A DNA stretch of 64,000 bases from Massilia sp. 9I (GTDB lineage: Bacteria; Pseudomonadota; Gammaproteobacteria; Burkholderiales; Burkholderiaceae_D), in the NCBI RefSeq assembly GCF_902506415.1, contig NZ_LR733275.1, positions 2,333,795-2,397,794 of the forward strand, read 5' to 3'. The notes below the pieces were generated by a model that saw only the letters and a program-made list of their open reading frames with translations, had not been told where the DNA came from and did not search any database. Shown here one piece after another: positions 28,483-37,220 of the stretch. Position numbers and translations under genes: made by a program. Every line of letters starts with the position of its first letter. Position 1 is the first letter of the stretch.

Positions 28483-29928
28483 TTACGCGAGGCGGAAATG
28501 ACCGTCATAGCGCGGCGGCGGCGGGCGCCGGCGGCCTTCATCCAGGGTGTTTTTCATGTGCGAAGCCAGCAGCCCGGCAACAAGTGCGCCGAGACAGGCC
28601 AGCGCGACCCGCGCGCCAACTCCCAGATTGACCGGCTGGAACGGCGTTTCGGCACGGTCTACCAGGCGCACCTCGTCATGTCCGGCGCTGTCGAGTGCGT
28701 CGAGTTTCTGTCGGACCATAAGCAGGCCAGCGCTGATATCGGCATTGATCTGCTTCTCGCGCACGAGGTTGCTCATTTCCCGTTCCGCCCCAGACAGGGA
28801 ACGCCGTTTTGCCTGGACCGCAGCCAGTTCGCCGCGCAGGCTGCGAACCCGTTCGTCGGCACCAGACATCATCGGGTGTGCAGGCAGGTAGCGGCTGGCC
28901 AGTTCGATCCGTACCCGTTCGGCTTCCGCCAGCCTGTCCTGAAGCGCAAGCGTTTGCTGCGACAGCAGCCTGGACTCTTCCGCTGGGTCTCCCGTTCCAT
29001 GTATGCCTTGCACGCGCGCGAAGCGGGCGTCGAGTTGCCGCAGCTTGTCGCGCGATTCGTCGAGCTGGCGGTCATAGAAGGCCAGGGCGGCACTGGCGGC
29101 GCCGGACTGGTCGCTGGCGTGCTGCTTCAGGTATTCGCTCCCGACCTGGTTCAGGATGCGGCTGAGCAGCTCCGGATCGGATCCTTTCAGTGACAGGCCG
29201 ATCACATTCGACTGCTTGGCTGTTTCCCCGATCACCAGCGCGTGCTGCAGGCGGTCTACCGCTTGGAAGCGCGATACCCTGCTGACGACGAATTGCGTGC
29301 CAGGGCGAGCGCGAATATCGGTCACGAGGATATCGAGCGCGCCATGAGGCGTCATGGCACGCAGGCCCGTGCCTGCTTCCCCGGATACCAGGATGCCGGA
29401 TTCCTGCTGCGCGAGCGTGAACCCGCCCTGGCCGGTCGCAGTCAGGACAAATGGCCTGCCCAGCAGCGCATGCGGGATCGCGAACCTGGCCAGGGTCACG
29501 CGTTCGTCGGCCCAGGCATAGTTCCCCGAGCCGGAAAGACCAGGAATCGCCCAGCTGTGTCCGTGGCGGGCGAGGAACGCGCCGAGCACCGGAAAGCGCC
29601 TCGGCTCGACGCTGATATCGAGCCGGAGAGCGTCAACCACACCTCCCAGGACCGAGCGCGAACGCAGGATCTCCACCTCGGTCGCGGCGGGCATGTCGAT
29701 CCGCTGCTCGGCCGCAAGTTGCGGGCTGCGCTTGATCTGTATGAGCATATTGGCCTGGAACACAGGCGCCACCGTCAAGGCATGGAGCAGGCCAAGCAAT
29801 GCGAGCGGAATGGCAACGGCGGAGATCAGGCGCCAGTTTGACAGCACGCTGCGCGTGCGGCGGACCGCGTCGTAAGAGGGCCGTTCGTCGTCCGGCTGTC
29901 GTAACGGCTGCTGCAGGTAGGATTTCAT
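28483..29928 (-). CDS. Wzz-like chain-length determinant without kinase domain
   Basis: A 481-residue polysaccharide co-polymerase. A transmembrane segment near residues 35-55 (ISAVAIPLALLGLLHALTV) opens a Wzz domain (VFQANMLIQIKRSPQL). A long periplasmic coiled-coil region (about 255-400) follows, then a second membrane helix (VGARVALACLGALVAGLLAS, about 437-456) preceded by RAETPFQPVNLG, the proline-rich motif expected before it. The cytoplasmic end is only about 22 residues, so the tyrosine-kinase domain of Wzc-type proteins is missing. The ATG at 29928 has AGGTG upstream; a GTG three codons earlier is possible. It begins 15 bases after the LysR stop. Confidence 0.85.
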   Translation of the reverse strand: MKSYLQQPLRQPDDERPSYDAVRRTRSVLSNWRLISAVAIPLALLGLLHALTVAPVFQANMLIQIKRSPQLAAEQRIDMPAATEVEILRSRSVLGGVVDALRLDISVEPRRFPVLGAFLARHGHSWAIPGLSGSGNYAWADERVTLARFAIPHALLGRPFVLTATGQGGFTLAQQESGILVSGEAGTGLRAMTPHGALDILVTDIRARPGTQFVVSRVSRFQAVDRLQHALVIGETAKQSNVIGLSLKGSDPELLSRILNQVGSEYLKQHASDQSGAASAALAFYDRQLDESRDKLRQLDARFARVQGIHGTGDPAEESRLLSQQTLALQDRLAEAERVRIELASRYLPAHPMMSGADERVRSLRGELAAVQAKRRSLSGAEREMSNLVREKQINADISAGLLMVRQKLDALDSAGHDEVRLVDRAETPFQPVNLGVGARVALACLGALVAGLLASHMKNTLDEGRRRPPPPRYDGHFRLA

Positions 29929-29943
29929 GGTGGTCACCTGGAT

Positions 29944-30987
29944 TCAGTCGATTCGTCCCCCTGCTGCACGAGCAGGGGTCCGTTGTGGCACATACGGGCG
30001 GATCGGCGTGCGGCAGGCGCACAGCGTGTCGGCAAAGCGCATGGCGAAGCTGCCCGCAGCCGCGCGCCGCCCATGGATCAGGTACACAGGCACGGTCCGG
30101 CTCGCCGCGCTCCCGAGCGGGAGCTGGCGTAGCTGCTGAGCGTCGAGGCAGCCCTGCAGCCGGTGCCGCGGCAGCCACGCGTAGGCCAGCCCATGCCGCA
30201 ACGCGGCGATGGCCTGCTCCAGACTGTCGACCTGCCAGCAGCCAGGTTGCTGCGCTGGCCGGCCGCCGGAAAACTCCGGCCAGGCCGTGCTAGCCTTTCC
30301 GGCAAGGACCACTTGGCATTGTTCTTCGAGCTCATCCAGTTCGAGCGGATGATCCAGCCTGAGCATCGGATGGTGCGGACCGGCGACGGCAAGATACTCG
30401 ATGCCCGGCAGCTCGCGGCTGAGAAACCCCGGCACCGGCTCGGTACCTATCGCAAATTCCACCGTATCCTCGTCCAAAACGCGGCGCAACTGCTCGGGAG
30501 TCGCTTCGCGCACGCTCAGCCTGCATCGCGCCCTGCCTGTTGCCACCGACTCTAGTGCTCCTCTCAGCGACTCCACCGGATAGTCGGCCGCTAGGGCGAT
30601 CCGGATTTCCTGCCCGCAGCCATGGCGCAAGCTGTCGGCGAGCGCCTCGATATCGGCGGCACGGTGCATCAGGTCGCGCGAGCGCTCCAGCAGCAACGTG
30701 CCCTCCTCGGTCAACTGGGCCTTGCGGCCTCTGAGGATCAGCAGCGGCAGTCCCAACTGTTCCTGCAGTTTGGCCAGCGCGTGACTGATCGATGATTGGC
30801 TCACGTGCATGCGTTCTGCCGCTTCGGCATAACTGCCGAAATCGATGACAGCGTTAAACATTCGCCATTGCTTCAAACTAATTCTAGTACCCCGATAATG
30901 CGGAGCTGCCCGGCAGCCCCAGTCTGCCGTATGCGATTCCTTGTCCCTCGCATCAATAGAAATTGCATTCAAATCACTTTCAATCAT
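29944..30987 (-). CDS. LysR-family transcriptional regulator
   Basis: A 347-residue LysR-type regulator. The winged helix-turn-helix lies at about 37-95 (LKQWRMFNAVIDFGSYAEAA, MHVSQSSISHALAKLQEQLG). The effector-binding domain follows (EIRIALAADYPVESL ... GLAYAWLPRHRL). An unusual stretch of about 35 residues precedes the DNA-binding domain. I chose the ATG at 30987, seven bases after GGAG; starts at 30993 or a TTG at 31002 are also possible. It sits directly upstream of and in line with the Wzz gene, so both are probably on one transcript and the regulator may govern polysaccharide synthesis. Confidence 0.85.
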   Translation of the reverse strand: MIESDLNAISIDARDKESHTADWGCRAAPHYRGTRISLKQWRMFNAVIDFGSYAEAAERMHVSQSSISHALAKLQEQLGLPLLILRGRKAQLTEEGTLLLERSRDLMHRAADIEALADSLRHGCGQEIRIALAADYPVESLRGALESVATGRARCRLSVREATPEQLRRVLDEDTVEFAIGTEPVPGFLSRELPGIEYLAVAGPHHPMLRLDHPLELDELEEQCQVVLAGKASTAWPEFSGGRPAQQPGCWQVDSLEQAIAALRHGLAYAWLPRHRLQGCLDAQQLRQLPLGSAASRTVPVYLIHGRRAAAGSFAMRFADTLCACRTPIRPYVPQRTPARAAGGRID

Positions 30988-31358
30988 TTTCATTCTCCAC
31001 AATATTCCACAACTCCGATAATCAGCCTGCCTGCGGCGGAGAATTTTCGCGAGGAATTAATCTTTCATTTTGAAATATTTTCTAAAATTAATGGTTCGCG
31101 ATATCTGACGAGTTTATTGCTCTGCCTGCTAAAGAAGTTTGCGAAAAATCAAACCAATGCACGGGGGCTTAAATTAAATGCGGAGATGGCAACAGCTTGT
31201 TATTGGTGAACAAAGAATGAAACCTGGTCTAACTCAGCCTAACTCTCACTCAGTCACTGAATATTTTTCATGTTTACGCGAATACATGATTTTGGAAACA
31301 CACAGGTTGTACAATACATTCCATTCGAGCGAACTCGGCGGTAATGGGTGAGAAAAAC
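30988..31358. other. AT-rich divergent intergenic region
   Basis: About 370 bases between the LysR gene and a plus-strand response regulator, markedly AT-rich against its surroundings. It contains a likely promoter for the plus-strand gene (31292-31320). Nothing else in it is convincing as a gene. Confidence 0.5.
31292..31320 (+). promoter_or_regulatory. Candidate sigma-70 promoter of response regulator gene
   Basis: TTGGAA (31292-31297), a 17-base spacer and TACATT (31315-31320) lie about 40 bases upstream of the start codon. The match is moderate; no other pair fits better. Confidence 0.4.
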
Positions 31359-32015
31359 ATGATGAGAGTAATGATTTGCGATGGGAATCTTTATATCCGC
31401 GAGGGGATTAAACAAATTCTTGAGAAATCGAAAGAATTTGATATTGTCGGCGAAACGGCTTGCCCTGCAGCGAGTTTACAAGGACTGCATGAGCTGCAAC
31501 CCGACGTATGCATCATGGATACCGCCATCGGCGGATATCCCGGGCTCGCGTTCATCCGCGAAGCGCGCAGGCGGGCTGCCCACATCCCGCTGGTCGCCAT
31601 GAGCCAGTGTCACGAACGCGACTTCGCATTGCGCGCACTGCGCGCCGGGGCCACCGGATATCTGCCTAAGGATTGTACGGAGAAGCAGCTTGCCGAAGCC
31701 GTGCGGACAGTCGCAAAGCGGCGGCCTTACGTGAGCAGTACGATGTGCGAATTGATTGTGGAAAGCATCAACGACGGGCGACCCCAGCGCCAGCACGACA
31801 AACTGTCCGATACCGACTTCGACATCTTTTGCCTGATGGCGGAAGGGATCCCGGCAAGCACGATCGCGGAAATCTGCAGATTGAGCGTCGCCAGCATCCG
31901 CGCACGCAAGGGGCGGATCATGCAGCAGATGGCGATGCACACCGAGGCGGACGTGGTGGAATATGCGATGAAGCGCAAGTTGATTGCGCACCCATTCCCT
32001 GTCATCCACGCGTAA
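31359..32015 (+). CDS. NarL/FixJ-type response regulator
   Basis: A 218-residue regulator with an N-terminal receiver and a C-terminal LuxR helix-turn-helix. The receiver (RVMICDGNLYIREGIKQILE) keeps the acidic residue, the phospho-acceptor Asp in DVCIMDTAIGG and the Lys in GYLPKDC. The DNA-binding part (about 145-205: KLSDTDFDIFCLMAEGIPAS, ICRLSVASIRARKGRIMQQM) is a diverged LuxR domain: the usual LTxRExEVL start reads LSDTDFDIF. GGTGAG lies 6 bases before the chosen ATG; starts at 31344 and 31362 are possible. No cognate kinase is adjacent. It converges with the next regulator. Confidence 0.82.
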   Translation: MMRVMICDGNLYIREGIKQILEKSKEFDIVGETACPAASLQGLHELQPDVCIMDTAIGGYPGLAFIREARRRAAHIPLVAMSQCHERDFALRALRAGATGYLPKDCTEKQLAEAVRTVAKRRPYVSSTMCELIVESINDGRPQRQHDKLSDTDFDIFCLMAEGIPASTIAEICRLSVASIRARKGRIMQQMAMHTEADVVEYAMKRKLIAHPFPVIHA

Positions 32016-32039
32016 AGGGCATGCCCTGACCGGCCATCC

Positions 32040-32708
32040 TCAGTTGAGCAAGCCGTTGGCGATTGCATACCGTACGATCTCCGCATCGGAGCTCATGCGC
32101 ATCTTCTCCATCAGCCTCGACTTGTGCGTGCTGACTGTCTTTGTGCTGATCCCTAAGGTCGCACCTATTTCCAATGGCTTTTGCCCGGCGGCCATCCGCA
32201 AAAAGATCTCGAATTCACGCTCGGTCAGTGCCGTATGCGTATGATCCGTGTTTATTTCCTTGGACCCAGAAGTGACCAGCCTGGCCACGTCTTCATGCAA
32301 ATAGAGCCGCCCGGTCGCCACTGCACGTACGGCGGCAGGTAGCTGACTGGCCGCGCCTGCTGCATCGATCAGGCCGCGTACCCCGCTGCGCAGGATGGAC
32401 AGCACCTGCGGCAGGCCGGGTTTCTGCACGATCATGATGACGCTGAGCGAAGGACGGTCGCCGCGCATGTGCACAAGGCCATCAAGCGCCACTGAGGTCG
32501 CTGGTTGGGCAATCAGTACCAGCACGTCTGCGGACAGGCTGGCGTCGTCAGTCAGGAATTCGTGGTAATGCGCGGCCTCGGCCACAATATGTATGTCGTC
32601 GTGCTTCAGCAAGATCCGCCTCATGCCTTCCCGAAGCACGCTGAGCTCACTGGCAAGCGCCACCTTGATACCAGACTGCAGTGCTGAAGTCGAAGTGCCG
32701 TTAGGCAT
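32040..32708 (-). CDS. LuxR-type regulator with degenerate receiver
   Basis: A 222-residue regulator whose C-terminal LuxR domain is well formed (LTEREFEIFLRMAAGQKPLE, LGISTKTVSTHKSRLMEKM). The N-terminal part has receiver-like length and pattern (KVALASELSVLREGMRRILL), but where the phospho-acceptor Asp is expected it reads VLVLIAQPA, and the conserved Lys loop reads RGLIDAAG. It is therefore probably not controlled by phosphotransfer. I use the ATG at 32708; in-frame starts at 32723 and 32792 would add a hydrophobic stretch that looks out of place. It converges on the previous regulator with 24 bases between the stops. Confidence 0.78.
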   Translation of the reverse strand: MPNGTSTSALQSGIKVALASELSVLREGMRRILLKHDDIHIVAEAAHYHEFLTDDASLSADVLVLIAQPATSVALDGLVHMRGDRPSLSVIMIVQKPGLPQVLSILRSGVRGLIDAAGAASQLPAAVRAVATGRLYLHEDVARLVTSGSKEINTDHTHTALTEREFEIFLRMAAGQKPLEIGATLGISTKTVSTHKSRLMEKMRMSSDAEIVRYAIANGLLN

Positions 32709-32949
32709 GAAAGTCCCGGCCATAATGGGCGTCGGTATAGCAAGCAACGTAGTCACCACAATGCTGCATGGGAGACTAAAAATGGCAAACACGACAGCGT
32801 GGCGATGCCGCGAGCCGGCTCAACAAAAAACCCGAGACAAACACAAGACTTGCAATGTTTCAAACTAATGCAAATCTTCAAAGTCGAGTAAGAAAATTGA
32901 AGCTAAGTTGATGTATCTCAGAATGATACTGGTTAAACTTGAAACTTCA

Positions 32950-33660
32950 AGTGAAATCTCAACTGTTTTCCGCCCTCAAACACGATCTCTGGGGCGATAC
33001 GGCGCACCTTGGTCAGAATGCGGTTGTCGACCATGGCGCGCTACGGTAGCAATGGTCGCAGCGACGGAACGACGACCTCGAGACCGTATTGCTCCCGGAA
33101 GAACAGGTCCTCTACTTTGCGGCGCGAGACCTCTTGGCTGAGCAGTTTCAGAAGCCACTGTGAGGCCAGGTACTCTTTCACCGAGCGGTGATGGAAGCGG
33201 ACCGAGCCGTAAATATCCGTGGCAAATAGCGGTCGCTGGAGTAGCGTGCCAATTTCCTTGGCCGACCAGCCCACCAGCAGCGCGTCAAGCTTCAAGCCCT
33301 GAGAACCCTCGGCGCCATCTGGGACCTGGATGGTTTGCTGGTTCGTTAGCACGAGCGCGGCGGCAATGATCTGGGCTCCTTCGAATGCCCGGTCACTCGA
33401 TCAAGGCAGCATTTCGGCGCGGGTTTGGTCAGGCTCCTGCAGACGGCGCTTGACGCTGTTCTTCATCAAATCTAGGCGGGATCCAATATGCCGGTTGTCG
33501 AGCCAGAAGCCCGTCAGCTCGTCGAGATCTTGCGGCCGGGCGGTGAATGGTCGCTGCCGACGCGTCAGTTGAAGGATGAAACGGAACTTCCTCTCGAGTG
33601 AGAACGACAGGGTTTTGAGCAGGCTCAGCCTTGTCCGACTCGATTCGTACGAGCATGATT
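32950..33660 (-). pseudogene. Remnant of a large STAND/NACHT-like ATPase gene
   Basis: One minus-strand frame carries coherent protein sequence broken by two in-frame stops. From about 33640: TRLSLLKTLSFSLERKFRFI, then DELTGFWLDNRHIGSRLDLM and SVKRRLQEPDQTRAEMLP, a TGA at about 33399, SSDRAFEGAQIIAAALVLTN, then SVRFHHRSVKEYLASQWLLK and FREQYGLEVVVPSLRPLLP, a TAG at about 33038, and finally VDNRILTKVRRIAPEIVFEG. The FHHRSVKEYLA pattern after a helical region is typical of large NACHT/STAND ATPases, many of which act in phage defence. Both ends are missing, so there is no ATPase core to confirm the family. Confidence 0.55.
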
Positions 33661-33682
33661 GAAAGTGGTCCAGGGGGCGAAA

Positions 33683-34159
33683 ATGCGAAAACGTCTGCTA
33701 ACGCGAAGCTCGGCGACACGCGGTAGTGTCGCGATCGAATTCGCTTTTGTGCTACCGATACTCCTTTTACTTCTTAGTACGCTGGTCTTCTTCGGCCGCA
33801 TCGTATGGCACTACACGGTTGCCGAGAAGGCGGCCCAAGACGCTGTCAAGTTCCTCGCCCGTGTGTCTACTGAGGAAATTCGAGCTCCCATGAACGGTTT
33901 CGAAATCCCGGTGGCTGGATTGGCGAGGTCGATCGTCCTGGATGAGGTTGCAGAACTGTCTCCAGGGGATAGCCCTCCATCGGTCAACGTGCTGTGCGAT
34001 GGCATCTTCTGTGACGGTTTTTCAACGCCGAGGCAAATCAGTGTGGTCGTACGAGTGAACATGACTGACCCGTTCCTCTCCAGCTTCCTGACACAGTGGG
34101 GACTACCGAGCGAAATTCTTTTAACCGCCACTTCATCAACCAACTACGTTGGCGGATGA
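33683..34159 (+). CDS. TadE-like pseudopilin
   Basis: A 158-residue protein with the TadE-type N-terminus: a short basic stretch, then RGSVAIEFAFVLPILLLLL (about 14-32), a hydrophobic prepilin-like helix with Glu near its start. The remainder is a small periplasmic domain with two Cys (VLCDGIFCDGF) that may form a disulfide. GGGGGCG precedes the ATG at 33683. Its codon use and composition are less GC-rich than the flanking chromosome. It is the first of three Tad-type genes; none of the assembly ATPase, secretin, peptidase or flp pilin genes is present here. Confidence 0.78.
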   Translation: MRKRLLTRSSATRGSVAIEFAFVLPILLLLLSTLVFFGRIVWHYTVAEKAAQDAVKFLARVSTEEIRAPMNGFEIPVAGLARSIVLDEVAELSPGDSPPSVNVLCDGIFCDGFSTPRQISVVVRVNMTDPFLSSFLTQWGLPSEILLTATSSTNYVGG

Positions 34160-34239
34160 CCGAGCAATTCCTAGACATGCCACTAATTGCTTCAATGCAA
34201 ATAATCGCAAGTCAGACGGAATAGTCAATGAGGGAAGTT

Positions 34240-35745
34240 ATGCCCACATTTGATCTGGAAGTTTCCTTCCCTAAAAAGCCGGCGGTGTTTGGCATGGCGC
34301 GTACCTCGACGCGGCAATCCGGTGCCATTGCCATCATGTCGGCGTTCCTGATTATCGTGATCCTGGGCTTTTTTGCTTTGGCGATTGATATGTCACGGAT
34401 ATACAACCGCAGAGTGGAAATGCATGCCTTGGCCAGCAGTGTCGCAATCGCGGCGGCGAGACCACTCGATGGGACCAGGGAAGGGATAGAACATGCGCTG
34501 GCAGCGGCAAGAGACGTCGTGGGTCGTGCGCACGGACCCCATTACGAGTACGGGAACGCGATAACCTGGCAGGATACTGCAATGTCCTTTAGCGCATCGC
34601 CCGATGGCGCTACCGGTTGGAAGAGCGATGCCGACGCGAAAAGCTCCCCTGCCGGCCTACTGTACGTCAAGGTCGATACTAGTGAATTGGACGAGGCTTA
34701 TGGACTGGTCGACCTTTTTTTCGCGCCAATACTTTCCGCCTCGCTCAGCTCGGCCCAAATTGCCGACCATGCCGTCGCGGGAAAGAGCCGCATCAACGTC
34801 ACTCCTATCGGCATATGTGCCATGTCCAGTGTGGCGCGGGAAAAACGATCGCACCCCAGCGGCGCACAGTATGACGAGCTGGTCGAGTACGGGTTTCGCC
34901 GTGGAATCAGCTATGACTTGATGAACCTGAACCCAAACGGTACGACAGCCATCAGTTTCGAGATAAACCCGGTTCGCCTTGCCGGCAATACCAGCCCCAG
35001 CACCTACTTCACTTCATGGATTTATCGACAGTACATTTGTAGTGGAACCATGGGAGTGCCGAAAATTGTAGGTGAGAAGGTCGATGTGCAAAGTCCGTTT
35101 CGGATCGGAGACTATGTCACGCACCTCAACTCCCGTTTCGACCCCTACACCGGGACCTGCGACGTCCACGCCTCCCCTCCTGACTCCAATGTGAAGCGAT
35201 ACACCTTTGGAAGCGTCAGCTGGATGACCCCGAAAGGCGCGGCGCAAAGCGCAGCCAGGGATTCGTCGAGTACCACGAAACTGCAAACCGTCGCGGAGTT
35301 CGGGCCGTCCAACCATTCCGCCGCAGCGGATTACGGGCCATTATGGACATTCGCCCGTGCCGTTCCCTGGTCCTCATACGAGTCGCAAGGGACACCTGAA
35401 CCGGTTGGAGGCTACACGCCTTTCGACGCCACCACCACGGTGTGGAGGGCTTTGTATGGCACGACCTCGTCGGTTGGTACGTATCCAAGCTCGACACCTT
35501 ACCGTCAAACCAGCGACTCCGCGTACTTTACCGCTCCGACCACCTCCCGCAAGCCGGGGACCTTTGGTCGGCGTGTCCTGAACATACCCTTACTGTCGTG
35601 TCCAGTAACTGGCACGGAAGCCAATGTGCTTGCAATTGCACGATTCCTCATGACCGTCCCTGCTACATCCACTTCCCTCTACGCAGAGTTCGGCGGTATC
35701 AGCAGCGACAGTCAGGTCGCTGGCCTGGTGGAGCTCTACAAATGA
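34240..35745 (+). CDS. TadG-like pilus-assembly protein
   Basis: A 501-residue protein. After a short cytoplasmic start, QSGAIAIMSAFLIIVILGFF (about 27-46) is the TadG-type membrane anchor, followed by ALAIDMSRIYNRRVEMHALA, the characteristic segment after it. The remaining 430 residues are extracytoplasmic, with several Cys, and no von Willebrand A motif is evident. It may be a minor pseudopilin or tip component. I chose the ATG at 34240 because GAGGGAAG precedes it; starts at 34228 and 34294 are possible. It overlaps the next gene by four bases. Confidence 0.72.
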   Translation: MPTFDLEVSFPKKPAVFGMARTSTRQSGAIAIMSAFLIIVILGFFALAIDMSRIYNRRVEMHALASSVAIAAARPLDGTREGIEHALAAARDVVGRAHGPHYEYGNAITWQDTAMSFSASPDGATGWKSDADAKSSPAGLLYVKVDTSELDEAYGLVDLFFAPILSASLSSAQIADHAVAGKSRINVTPIGICAMSSVAREKRSHPSGAQYDELVEYGFRRGISYDLMNLNPNGTTAISFEINPVRLAGNTSPSTYFTSWIYRQYICSGTMGVPKIVGEKVDVQSPFRIGDYVTHLNSRFDPYTGTCDVHASPPDSNVKRYTFGSVSWMTPKGAAQSAARDSSSTTKLQTVAEFGPSNHSAAADYGPLWTFARAVPWSSYESQGTPEPVGGYTPFDATTTVWRALYGTTSSVGTYPSSTPYRQTSDSAYFTAPTTSRKPGTFGRRVLNIPLLSCPVTGTEANVLAIARFLMTVPATSTSLYAEFGGISSDSQVAGLVELYK

Positions 35746-36353
35746 TGATGGCGCGGACTATTTCCTCAGCACGAACTGCTCAACGGGGCGCCGCAGCGAT
35801 CGAGTTCGCGCTTGTCGCGATCATATTTTTGTTATTAATATTCGGCATCATCGAATTGGCCCGAATTTTTTACATGTACAACACCCTTGCCGATGCGACG
35901 CGCACCGCTGCCCGAGCAGCGGCGAACATCAGCTGGGAGGATAGCGACGCGCTTGACCGTGCGAAGCAGCGTGCGATTTTCCGTGACGCTGAAGGTACGT
36001 TGGCATTTGGTGCGCCGATTACAGACAAGCATATCCTGATCGATTACCTGTATCTGACACGGCCAGCCGGACCGATCGTCATGAGTCCCGTCCCTTCGAA
36101 CCTCATGCCGGCCTGCCCAGGCCGAAACCGACACAATTGTCTGACAGCTCCGTATGGCGACACAGCAGGTGCTGGCGAAGCCTGCATCCGTCTCGTCCGT
36201 GCCCGAATATGCAAACCGAACACTGCATGCGAACCGGTACCTTATCAATCACTGCTGTCGTTTATCGGCTTTAACGTGGCACTGCCGACATCAACGACGG
36301 TGGTCAGTGCCGAAACTCTGGGTTATAAGCCCGGCGACGCGGTATGCCTGTAG
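35742..36353 (+). CDS. TadE-like pseudopilin
   Basis: A 203-residue protein beginning MMMARTISSARTAQRGAAAI, then EFALVAIIFLLLIFGIIELA (about 21-40), a standard TadE motif with Glu after the processing region. The rest is an extracytoplasmic domain with several Cys. It overlaps the TadG-like gene (ATGATGATG at the junction; any of three Met may start it). It differs strongly from the TadE-like gene at 33683, so the set is TadE-TadG-TadE rather than a recent duplication. Confidence 0.8.
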   Translation: MMMARTISSARTAQRGAAAIEFALVAIIFLLLIFGIIELARIFYMYNTLADATRTAARAAANISWEDSDALDRAKQRAIFRDAEGTLAFGAPITDKHILIDYLYLTRPAGPIVMSPVPSNLMPACPGRNRHNCLTAPYGDTAGAGEACIRLVRARICKPNTACEPVPYQSLLSFIGFNVALPTSTTVVSAETLGYKPGDAVCL

Positions 36354-36443
36354 CATGATGACCCGAGCGCAGCACCAGCAAGGCCTCCATTGCCAGGACC
36401 TTCATGGTGTGCACATGCTGCTTGCCGCTCACTGCGTCCTTCT

Positions 36444-37220
36444 TTACTGCGCTGTCATGCCGTCGTCGGCCGTGATGATGGCGCCATTGATGAAATGGGC
36501 CTCCTCCGCCGCCAGCAGCAGGAGCAGGCCGTCGAGGTCTTCCGGCTTGCCCGGGCGTTTGCGGGGCAGCATGTCGATCAGCTTGCGTCCCTGCTCGGTG
36601 TCGAAGTAGTCCTCGTTCATTTCGGTGGCGATGTAGCCGGGGCAGATCGCATTGACGTTGATGCCGTAGCGGCCCCACTCCACCGCCATCGCCTTGGTCA
36701 TCTGGACCACGCCGGCCTTGCTCATGCAGTACACGCCGATCTGGGGCAGCACGCGCAGGCCGGCCACCGAGGCGATGTTAATGATGCGATGCTGCTTGCG
36801 CGGGTCGCCCTTGGCGCGCTGGATCATGCGCTTGGCGGTCTGCTGGGCGACAAAAAAGGCGCCGCGCAGGTTGGTGTCCATGATGTAGTTGTAGTCTTCC
36901 TCGGTCACGTCCAGCAGGCGCTGGGTGCTCTGCACCCCCGAGTTGTTGACCAGGATGTCGATCGGGCCGGCCTCGGTCTCGGCGTGCGCGATGGCCGCCT
37001 TGATGCTGCCGAAATCGGTGACGTCGAGCCGCACCACGTGGGCCGCGCCGCCGTCGGCCTCGATCTCGGCGCGCAGTTCCTTCAGGCGCTCGACCCGGCG
37101 CGAGGCCAGCACTACCTGGGCGCCGGCGCCGGCCAGCGCCTTGGCGAAACGGGCACCGAGGCCGCTCGAGGCGCCGGTGACCATGGCGATCTTTCCTTCG
37201 TAATTGACTTCGATGCCCAC
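36444..37220 (-). CDS. SDR-family oxidoreductase
   Basis: A 258-residue classical short-chain dehydrogenase/reductase. The cofactor motif TGASSGLG is at 15-22, NNSG at 92-95, the catalytic Ser at about 151 (INIASVAG) and YCMSK at 164-168. After the glycine motif come Ala/Ser-Arg-Arg (LASRRVERL), suggesting NADP(H). It resembles 3-oxoacyl or hydroxybutyryl type reductases; the exact substrate cannot be read. It is divergent from the ETF-QO gene, fitting a link to acyl-CoA metabolism. Confidence 0.87.
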   Translation of the reverse strand: MGIEVNYEGKIAMVTGASSGLGARFAKALAGAGAQVVLASRRVERLKELRAEIEADGGAAHVVRLDVTDFGSIKAAIAHAETEAGPIDILVNNSGVQSTQRLLDVTEEDYNYIMDTNLRGAFFVAQQTAKRMIQRAKGDPRKQHRIINIASVAGLRVLPQIGVYCMSKAGVVQMTKAMAVEWGRYGINVNAICPGYIATEMNEDYFDTEQGRKLIDMLPRKRPGKPEDLDGLLLLLAAEEAHFINGAIITADDGMTAQ

